From contig CALMYA010000027.1 of NCBI GenBank assembly GCA_937873535.1, positions 1 to 12,256 of the forward strand: a stretch of 12,256 bases of DNA, read 5' to 3'. Of this stretch, positions 7,093 to 12,256 are shown one piece after another (the first letter of the stretch is position 1; each line of letters starts with the position of its first letter). The DNA comes from an uncultured bacterium (GTDB taxonomy: Bacteria > Patescibacteriota > Minisyncoccia > Phycocordibacterales > CAIZLB01). A model generated the notes under the pieces. It did not search any database. It was not told the origin of the DNA and worked only from the letters and a program-made list of their open reading frames with translations. The translations under genes were made by a program, and so were the position numbers.

Positions 7093-7608
7093 ATGAAACA
7101 GATAGCTCAGATTCTCAAAATTGTAGTCATTTCTGCAATCCTTTATTTCTTTGTTTCCATATTTTTTGTAAACCCATTTTTTGTAATCGGCCCTGTGTCG
7201 TTAATTGTCAGTAATATAATTACTATTGTAGTGATTGTTTTATTAGTGGCGCATCTCTTAAAAAGAGATGATAAAGGAACGCAGTCAAATTCTCAGCAAA
7301 TAACTTTTCCTAAAAATGAACCCAAAACTGTATTTATAACCATAGTATCTATAGTTATTGTTGCTTTTACTTTATTTATACCGACAGCCTCAAACAGTCA
7401 GATGGCTGGTTTGGTATACCTGGTAGCTCTTCCTTTAATGATTGTCGGGCTAATTTTAACCGGCCTTTTTAATAAAAAGTATAAAACAACTTCAAATCAA
7501 AAATATAAAACTGCGGCAATTATTACTTTAATTTTCTGGGCTTTTTTCCTGCTTGTTCTTTATTCCCAATTTATTCCTGGAGTTTCTGACTATTTGCATC
7601 GCATCTAA
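7093..7608 (+). CDS. Five-helix membrane protein of unknown function
   Basis: I do not recognise this 171-residue protein. It is strongly hydrophobic, with five likely membrane helices at about 9-30, 33-55, 79-97, 104-125 and 143-162. A polar loop lies between helices 2 and 3 (about 57-78, with KRDDKGTQSNSQQ), and a Lys-rich loop KKYKTTSNQKYK lies before helix 5. No catalytic motif is seen. Its codons are clearly more A/T-rich than those of the flanking DsbA-like and exonuclease genes, which hints at a different origin or relaxed constraint. It has its own leaderless-type promoter and converges on the exonuclease gene with 8 bp between stops, so it is a single-gene unit. Reading as a real gene is supported by the promoter fit and the coherent helix pattern. 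Confidence 0.7.
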   Translation: MKQIAQILKIVVISAILYFFVSIFFVNPFFVIGPVSLIVSNIITIVVIVLLVAHLLKRDDKGTQSNSQQITFPKNEPKTVFITIVSIVIVAFTLFIPTASNSQMAGLVYLVALPLMIVGLILTGLFNKKYKTTSNQKYKTAAIITLIFWAFFLLVLYSQFIPGVSDYLHRI

Positions 7609-7616
7609 GATTTAAA

Positions 7617-8198
7617 TTAAAACGGCAGACTGAACGTCAGCTTGCTGTCAGCCTCTTTCTCCCATCCGCTTGTATTAATCGCAAACTCTATTGGCTCTCC
7701 AACACCGCCACTTTTGTATTTAAGTTTTTTGTTGGCGATTGCGTAGTCGTAGAGGTCTTTAGTAACGCGCACGTCTTCGATGCAGTATTTAATAATCTTG
7801 TCGATTTCGCCCTTCTTCCACCATTCAACCGCTTCGAGGCCGTTACCGCTTTTACCGCGACCAAGCGTAGCTTCAGCAATGTTTCCGAGGCCGATGCGGA
7901 AGCCGAGCGCTTTCTTTACTTCTTTCAGTAGGTCGAGGCTTCGCATTTTAGCGAGGTCGCCTGAGTAATATTTATTCAAGAGGGGAATGTCGAAGTGGTC
8001 GCCGTTGAAAGTGATTAATTGGTCGGCCTTTTCAAGGATAGGCCAGAGCGACGGTAAATCTTCCTGAAGAAAACTTTTATATTCGCCGGTTTCAGAATCG
8101 TATGTGCAGACCACTGAAATATCCAAAAGCACCGGGTCGGCTCGCCCTACGTCGCTGAAGATGTTCCTTGTTTCAATATCGAAAAATATTTTGCGCAT
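7617..8198 (-). CDS. DnaQ-like / RNase H-fold 3'-5' exonuclease
   Basis: The 193-residue protein has the three exonuclease motifs of the DEDD superfamily: Exo I FDIET (D7, E9), Exo II TFNGDHFDIPLL (D70) and Exo III YCIEDVRVTKDLY, in the YX3D form with D142. All four acidic metal ligands are present, so it should be active. It resembles the stand-alone RNase_H_2 group (predicted 3'-5' exonucleases of the PolB exonuclease type), not the proofreading epsilon subunit. A role in DNA repair or RNA trimming is possible; the sequence does not decide. The C-terminal 30 residues (GVGEPIEFAINTSGW) look like a short substrate-side extension. It lies downstream of two minus-strand genes but has its own extended -10, so it is probably transcribed separately. 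Confidence 0.87.
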   Translation of the reverse strand: MRKIFFDIETRNIFSDVGRADPVLLDISVVCTYDSETGEYKSFLQEDLPSLWPILEKADQLITFNGDHFDIPLLNKYYSGDLAKMRSLDLLKEVKKALGFRIGLGNIAEATLGRGKSGNGLEAVEWWKKGEIDKIIKYCIEDVRVTKDLYDYAIANKKLKYKSGGVGEPIEFAINTSGWEKEADSKLTFSLPF

Positions 8199-8219
8199 TG
8201 AATGAATATTTGAGTTCCT

Positions 8220-8228
8220 ATTATAGCA
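8220..8228 (-). promoter_or_regulatory. Extended -10 promoter of the exonuclease gene
   Basis: The minus strand reads TGC then TATAAT (8228-8220), 21 nt before the ATG at 8198. The predicted leader is about 15 nt and AT-rich. An AGGA at 8219-8216 lies too far upstream to act as a ribosome binding site and falls before the predicted +1. Confidence 0.6.
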
Positions 8229-8248
8229 TCATTTTTACAACAAAGAAC

Positions 8249-8908
8249 TTATAAAGATTCCTTTAATTCTAGGAGTTCTAAGGCTAGACATTCTATGTTT
8301 TTTATGACAATCTCTGTGTCTGCTTTGAATGATACACACGCTGGATTCGCTAAGAAAGCAAGTGTATTTTTCTGAAGGTCCTTTGTTTCAAAATATTCAA
8401 ATTTAACCTCCTTATATTTTTTGCATATTCTAAATATATTTTCCATAAATGCCGGCGTAACAATTTCCAAGGCCTCTTTCGGATTTTTTGACCTCGAATC
8501 AAACATGAGATTGAAGTCATTCCATTCGAGAGAAAAATCGCCATTTTGCTTGCCAACCTGATGTTTCTTTATAAGTATGTTGGAAAATTTGGGTTTATAG
8601 TTATCAGCATCAATGACCATTACGCCGTATCTTTTAAATAGTGAATAAAGTTCGTAGTACTCGAAACTATTTCCTTTTATGACACCTTCAATATAGAAAT
8701 TATCACGAAAATAAAAAAGACTGTTGAGTGTTTGGAATTGGTGATACAGATTTTTGGCAATTAGGTTTGTCTGAAATAGATGAATTGTGAGTTCTTTTTT
8801 TGATGATGCATGCTGGAGACTCTTTAGGAATTTATTTCTTTTGCTGTTAATAAAAAGGGCAACGGGTGTACCCAATAGAAGCATTGTCAGTAACAAATTA
8901 AAAAGCAT
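8249..8908 (-). CDS. Membrane-anchored DUF3137-like protein of unknown function
   Basis: The 219-residue protein begins with a membrane helix (about 2-20), followed by a basic stretch SKRNKFLKSL and a soluble domain. The segment around residues 122-165 reads FSLEWNDFN, then NPKEALEIVTPAFMENI, close to the pattern I recall for DUF3137 (an acidic residue before an F..F strand, EA..ilTP.fme). That family has no established activity. The match is from memory and tentative. The start lies 15 bp after the hisS stop with no ribosome binding site and no -10 fitting the start, so it is probably cotranscribed with hisS. It is visibly more A/T-rich than hisS, with many Lys, Phe and Asn codons, which may reflect a different history. 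Confidence 0.6.
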   Translation of the reverse strand: MLFNLLLTMLLLGTPVALFINSKRNKFLKSLQHASSKKELTIHLFQTNLIAKNLYHQFQTLNSLFYFRDNFYIEGVIKGNSFEYYELYSLFKRYGVMVIDADNYKPKFSNILIKKHQVGKQNGDFSLEWNDFNLMFDSRSKNPKEALEIVTPAFMENIFRICKKYKEVKFEYFETKDLQKNTLAFLANPACVSFKADTEIVIKNIECLALELLELKESL

Positions 8909-8923
8909 AAAGTAAAATTGCAG

Positions 8924-10186
8924 TTAAGCGGCGATCTCTTCGCCCGTCTCCAAATTCTTCATCTTATACGTTTTACTTTTAACCTCTTCTTCGCCAATTA
9001 CAATTACAAACGGAATTTCTTGCTTGGTGGCACCCTTAATTTGATCGCCGACACTCTTATACGTGTAATTAACCGCCACGTTCTTACCGCTAGCGCGTAA
9101 ATTGCTCGCCACTTCTTCGGCGTATGAGCGTGAGCTTTCTTCCATAATACAGATCATAATTTCCGCACTTGAAACATAGTTTGGCAGGAGGTCGCGTGTT
9201 TCAAGAAAGTCGTGAATGGTAACGTCGCCCATACCAAAGCCGAATGCTGGCAGGGTTTCGCCGCCAAAGAGGGCGAGGAGGTTGTCGTATCGGCCGCCGC
9301 CAAAAACAGAGCGGCTGTTTTTAGGGTCGGTATCGAAGACTTCAAAAACAGTGCCGGTGTAGTAGTCAAAACCGCGAATAACAGTTTCGTCGTACGAAAC
9401 ATTGTTTATGCCTTTGGCACGGAGTTCGCTCAAAATAGCATCGAGTTCTTCTTTAGCTAGGCGGATGTTGGGGAAGGCTATTGCTTCGTCGTAGCTTGGG
9501 CTACCGGCGCTCAGCGACAAAAACTCAAAAGGCTTTCCGATAATTTTCTCAGCTTCACCGCGAAAGACCTCTTCGTCCATTTTATTTTTTTTGTCGAGAA
9601 GGCGCTGAAGAGCTTTAGCTTTCTGGTCATCGAGTTCGTACCAGTTACTAAAAATAGCATTCATAAGCTTGCGGCTGCTCACTTTAATTTGAAAATCTGA
9701 ATCTTGCGCGCCAAATTCCTTCATTATTGAATACGCCAAAGAAATAATTTCAACATCGGCCTCAATTCCTGCTATGCCGAACATGTCGACATTAAGTTGC
9801 CAGTGCTCGCGAAGACGGCCGCGCTGAGGGCGTTCGTATCGAAAAACATTAGGAATAGAATACCAGCGGGCAGGCATTGGCAGTTCACGGCGACGTGACG
9901 CTATCATTCGGGCAACAGTTGGCGTCATTTCTGGCCGCAAAGTAACTTCGCGGTCGCCACGGTCGGTAAATGTATATGTTTGTTCGTTTACAATTTCTTC
10001 GCTAGTTTTTGATTTATACAATTCTGCAGGCTCTAAAATAGAGGCGCTGTACTCGGTGTAGCCGAAAGACTCAACACATTTTCGCCATACGCCGAATATG
10101 TAATTCTGCTCGGCCATTTCTTTGGGGAAGAAGTCACGCACCCCTTTATATGGTTCAGTGCTTAAATTGCTGGTGTTTTTAGCCAT
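8924..10186 (-). CDS. hisS: Histidyl-tRNA synthetase
   Basis: The 420-residue protein is a class II synthetase that charges tRNA-His with histidine in the cytoplasm. Visible motifs: an N-terminal GVRDFFP typical of HisRS, TLRPEMTPTVARM (82-94), motif 2 around FRYERPQRGRLREHWQ (115-130), the histidine-specific RGFDYYTG (271-278) and GGGRYDNL (296-303). A C-terminal anticodon-binding domain follows from about 335, with KSVGDQIKGA and IPFVIVIGEEEV. Length is normal. Motif 3 reads FGFGMGDVTI (315-324), whereas most HisRS have an ER pair there (GxGxER), so the usual motif 3 arginine appears to be replaced. The ATG at 10186 lies 7 nt after a -10 hexamer, so the mRNA should be leaderless or have a 1-nt leader. 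The DUF3137-like gene probably follows in the same transcript. Confidence 0.95.
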   Translation of the reverse strand: MAKNTSNLSTEPYKGVRDFFPKEMAEQNYIFGVWRKCVESFGYTEYSASILEPAELYKSKTSEEIVNEQTYTFTDRGDREVTLRPEMTPTVARMIASRRRELPMPARWYSIPNVFRYERPQRGRLREHWQLNVDMFGIAGIEADVEIISLAYSIMKEFGAQDSDFQIKVSSRKLMNAIFSNWYELDDQKAKALQRLLDKKNKMDEEVFRGEAEKIIGKPFEFLSLSAGSPSYDEAIAFPNIRLAKEELDAILSELRAKGINNVSYDETVIRGFDYYTGTVFEVFDTDPKNSRSVFGGGRYDNLLALFGGETLPAFGFGMGDVTIHDFLETRDLLPNYVSSAEIMICIMEESSRSYAEEVASNLRASGKNVAVNYTYKSVGDQIKGATKQEIPFVIVIGEEEVKSKTYKMKNLETGEEIAA

Positions 10187-10192
10187 GATAGG

Positions 10193-10199
10193 TATTATA
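10193..10199. promoter_or_regulatory. Shared, self-symmetric -10 element between hisS and truB
   Basis: The seven bases TATTATA give TATAAT on the minus strand (10199-10194), 7 nt before the hisS ATG, and TATTAT on the plus strand (10193-10198), 12 nt before the truB ATG and 6 nt before an upstream in-frame TTG. On the minus strand a weak -35 (TTTTGA at 10222-10217, spacing 17) would lie inside truB. No good -35 is seen for truB. Confidence 0.6.
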
Positions 10200-10210
10200 G
10201 TCTATTGTAT

Positions 10211-11074
10211 ATGGAATCAAAAGTAATCTCCCCAGAAACGCTTAGGCATGTCATTATGCAGAGCAATATTAAGGCGCCAGTACTAGGTCAACACCCAAGT
10301 GGTCTTATTCCCGTATACAAGAAGTACGGCGAAACCCCATTAGAATGCCTTACCCGCTTAAGGTTAAAATTTCCTGCCCTTGAGAGAGTCACCTTAAGCT
10401 ACGCTGGCCGCCTCGACCCTTTGGCTGAAGGCCTTATGCTAATTTTAGTAGGAAAAGAGTTTAATCGCGACAGAAAGACATATTTGAAGCTCGACAAAGA
10501 ATATGAACTTGAAATTTTGTTCGGAATTTCAACAGATACTGGCGACATTCTTGGTATACCAAAGCAATCCGATATTAGAAAAGGGGCAATAAATGCTGAT
10601 ATTGTAAGACAAATCATACCAAGCCTTATTGGTAAGCAGCTTTTCCATTACCCAGCATTTTCTTCGCGAACGGTGAAAGGTAAACCACTTTTTGCATGGA
10701 CAAAAGAGAATAAACTTTCTGACATTGTAATACCTACTGCCGAAATACATTTAAGGAAAATATCTATGTACGCCACAAATGAAGTGCCAGCTTCTACATT
10801 AGCAGACCAAATTAAAAAAGCTGTGGCTTTAGTTAATGGCGATTTTCGTCAGACAGAAATTTTGGCAGCTTGGAGTAATTTATTTTCAAAACAAGTTTCG
10901 CAATCAGATAAATTTTTCACATGTAGTTTGAAGGTAACCTGTTCTTCAGGCTCATATATGCGAACTTTAGCCGAAGAAATTGGCAAACGACTTGGCGTGC
11001 CTGCTTTGGCCTATTCTATTAGGCGCATAAAAATGGGGGATATGGGGGTGGAGCAGGCGTATATTGTTGATTAA
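10211..11074 (+). CDS. truB: tRNA pseudouridine(55) synthase TruB
   Basis: TruB converts U55 of the tRNA T-loop to pseudouridine. The catalytic aspartate is D68 in YAGRLDPLAEGL. Most TruB proteins read GTLDP there, so this is a divergent version. Other family marks are KEYELEILFGISTDTGDILG (about 98-117), the YPAFSSRTVKGKPLF segment in place of PP.YSA.K, and a C-terminal CSSGSYMRTLAEEIGKRLG (about 239-257). The protein has 287 residues and ends soon after RRIKMGD, so it seems to lack a full C-terminal PUA domain. I chose the ATG at 10211; an in-frame TTG at 10205 would add two residues. It diverges from hisS over 24 bp. After the stop a T7 run (11083-11089) follows without a real stem, so read-through into the ATPase gene 26 bp on is likely. 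Confidence 0.9.
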   Translation: MESKVISPETLRHVIMQSNIKAPVLGQHPSGLIPVYKKYGETPLECLTRLRLKFPALERVTLSYAGRLDPLAEGLMLILVGKEFNRDRKTYLKLDKEYELEILFGISTDTGDILGIPKQSDIRKGAINADIVRQIIPSLIGKQLFHYPAFSSRTVKGKPLFAWTKENKLSDIVIPTAEIHLRKISMYATNEVPASTLADQIKKAVALVNGDFRQTEILAAWSNLFSKQVSQSDKFFTCSLKVTCSSGSYMRTLAEEIGKRLGVPALAYSIRRIKMGDMGVEQAYIVD

Positions 11075-11100
11075 ATTTAGAATTTTTTTATCACGCCTTC

Positions 11101-12256
11101 ATGTCTGCTGCTTATGATGCATTCATGGCTGATATTAAAGACATAAATGAAGGTGCAAAAAGCACACAAAACAAAATCATAGAGAGCATCGGTTCTATTC
11201 CTGCATATATCGACGAACTGCTGAACCGCTCATGCATCGAAAGCGTCAGCGATATACATATAGACCCGCAGGCTAAACACACTGTAGTGCAATTTCGCAC
11301 GGCAGGCTCTATGCGAACACTTGAATCGGTGGGCTACCGTTTTCATGAAGAAATAATTGGCAGAATAAAAATACTGTCGCGCTTGCGTACCGATGTTCAC
11401 GACAAGGGGCAAGACGGCAGGTTCACATTTGTATATAAAAATAAAGTTGCAGCAGGAAGTGCTGCAACAGGCAAAGAAGAACGCATCGACGTGCGCGTAT
11501 CGATTTTGCCCACATTTTATGGTGAAAATGCTGTGCTACGTATTTTGCGGCCTGAACACGGCCGCATGCAAAAGTTTACCGAGCTCGGCATGGCGGAAGG
11601 GCAGGCAGGTGCGGTGTTCGAAGAGCTAGAGAGACATCAAGGCATGATTATTCTTGCCGGCCCCACAGGCTGCGGCAAAACAACTACCATTTACACCATG
11701 ATCAGTGCCTTGGTTAAAAGCGCGCGCAATGTTGTAACCATTGAAGATCCTATCGAATATTTAATTCCCGGCGTACGCCAAATACAAATTCTCGACCACG
11801 CCGACTTCGGTTTTTCAAAGGCGTTACGTTCTATTCTTCGTCAAGACCCAGATGTGATAGTAGTAGGTGAAATGCGCGATAGCGAAACAGCAAGTTTGGC
11901 ATTTCAAGCGGCGCTTACCGGGCACCTTGTAATTACTTCACTTCACGCTGAAGATTCAGCTGGAGTTTGCTCCCGACTTCGTGATTTGGGAATAAGTAAA
12001 GATTTGCTGCATTCACTTTCGCTTGTGGTGAGCCAGAGGCTAGTTTCTGTTCCTGGTTCTAGTAGCGCTGCAGGAGGCCGAGCTGGAATATTCGAAGTTT
12101 TGCCGGTACAAGGAAAAGTGAAGTTGGCACTGTTTCAGAACTCTTTTCCTGAATATATACGGCTTACATTGCACAAATGCGGAGCAAAGCTTCTGTACGA
12201 CAGTGCCTCTGCAGCGTATGAACGCGCAGGCATGAAGCTTAGCGAAAAAATAAAAA
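11101..12256 (+). CDS. GspE/PilB-family secretion or type IV pilus ATPase (C-terminus cut by window edge)
   Basis: About 385 residues are visible. Motifs of the type II secretion/type IV pilus extension ATPase: SDIHIDP near 50-56, GENAVLRILRP, Walker A GPTGCGKTT (187-195, with Cys in place of Ser), Asp box TIEDPIEY (213-220), Walker B region RQDPDVIVVGEMRD (247-260) and His box GHLVITSLHAED (274-285). Members are hexameric cytoplasmic motors that assemble pili or drive secretion; the IEDPIEY and GRAGIFEVL segments favour PilB/GspE over PilT. Two odd points: only about 45 residues precede SDIHI, so the usual N-terminal MshEN-type domain is absent, and the zinc-binding CxxC region after SQRLV is replaced by a Ser/Ala/Gly stretch. 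The ATG at 11101 has no ribosome binding site; an in-frame ATG at 11125 is a less likely start. Confidence 0.9.
   Translation, partial: MSAAYDAFMADIKDINEGAKSTQNKIIESIGSIPAYIDELLNRSCIESVSDIHIDPQAKHTVVQFRTAGSMRTLESVGYRFHEEIIGRIKILSRLRTDVHDKGQDGRFTFVYKNKVAAGSAATGKEERIDVRVSILPTFYGENAVLRILRPEHGRMQKFTELGMAEGQAGAVFEELERHQGMIILAGPTGCGKTTTIYTMISALVKSARNVVTIEDPIEYLIPGVRQIQILDHADFGFSKALRSILRQDPDVIVVGEMRDSETASLAFQAALTGHLVITSLHAEDSAGVCSRLRDLGISKDLLHSLSLVVSQRLVSVPGSSSAAGGRAGIFEVLPVQGKVKLALFQNSFPEYIRLTLHKCGAKLLYDSASAAYERAGMKLSEKIK
11446..11468 (+). repeat. Perfect hairpin inside the GspE/PilB-like gene
   Basis: GTTGCAGCA (11446-11454) and its exact reverse complement TGCTGCAAC (11460-11468) flank a 5-nt loop GGAAG. 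The hairpin encodes the small-residue stretch VAAGSAAT at about residues 116-123, in a loop between two strands of the N-terminal domain, so it looks like an inserted linker. Confidence 0.6.

Noticed and set aside
10205..10210. TTG at 10205 as the truB start
   Set aside because: It would sit 6 nt after the plus-strand -10, matching the leaderless geometry, but TTG is a poor leaderless start and an ATG follows two codons later. It is kept only as an alternative.
11034..11052. G-rich stretch at the end of truB as a second quadruplex
   Set aside because: Only two long G-runs are present; four runs of three are needed.
11075..11100. Intrinsic terminator between truB and the GspE/PilB-like gene
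   Set aside because: There is a T7 run but only an 8-base AT palindrome (TAAATTTA) before it, too weak for a terminator stem.
1..12256. CRISPR array, transposase, integrase, toxin-antitoxin or phage genes
   Set aside because: No spaced direct repeats, no terminal inverted repeats around a transposase frame, and no such protein motifs were found on either strand.

Overview
The window looks like a piece of a compact Patescibacteria (CPR) genome, most likely of the Parcubacteria group. This is inferred from gene style, not from a marker gene. The signs are very short intergenic gaps, a one-chain UvrD-type helicase with a fused PD-(D/E)XK nuclease, a membrane-anchored DsbA-like protein, a short GspE/PilB-type ATPase, a histidyl-tRNA synthetase with an atypical motif 3, and starts without Shine-Dalgarno sequences. 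TGA is used as a stop (for example in the gene at 508-2301), which argues against the recoded Gracilibacteria/SR1 lineages.

Layout, left to right. 1-358 (minus) is the N-terminal part of a Nudix hydrolase. 359-507 holds its promoter, a strong stem with T-runs on both sides (420-466) and a tRNA T-arm-like hairpin (468-484). 508-2301 (minus) is a large secreted beta-sandwich surface protein. A divergent promoter region (2302-2479) separates it from 2480-6145 (plus), the helicase-nuclease. That gene converges, with 8 bp between stops, on 6154-6987 (minus), a DsbA-like thiol oxidoreductase. A 105-bp divergent region then leads to 7093-7608 (plus), a five-helix membrane protein of unknown function. 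This in turn converges, again with 8 bp between stops, on 7617-8198 (minus), a DnaQ/RNase H-fold 3'-5' exonuclease. 8249-8908 (minus) is a membrane-anchored DUF3137-like protein downstream of hisS (8924-10186, minus). hisS and truB (10211-11074, plus) diverge from a gap of only 24 bp. 11101-12256 (plus) is a GspE/PilB-family ATPase that runs off the right edge.

The genes fall into DNA repair/recombination (helicase-nuclease, exonuclease), nucleotide clean-up (Nudix), translation (hisS, truB) and cell envelope/surface (secreted protein, DsbA-like protein, two membrane proteins, pilus/secretion ATPase). I see no integrase, transposase, CRISPR array, intact RNA gene or obvious defence system. 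The most distinctive signal is regulatory. Four genes have a -10 hexamer ending exactly 6 or 7 nt before the start codon, which predicts leaderless mRNAs. hisS and truB appear to share one self-symmetric -10 element. A second strong signal is a very tight G-quadruplex motif inside the helicase gene, in one of four low-complexity linkers.
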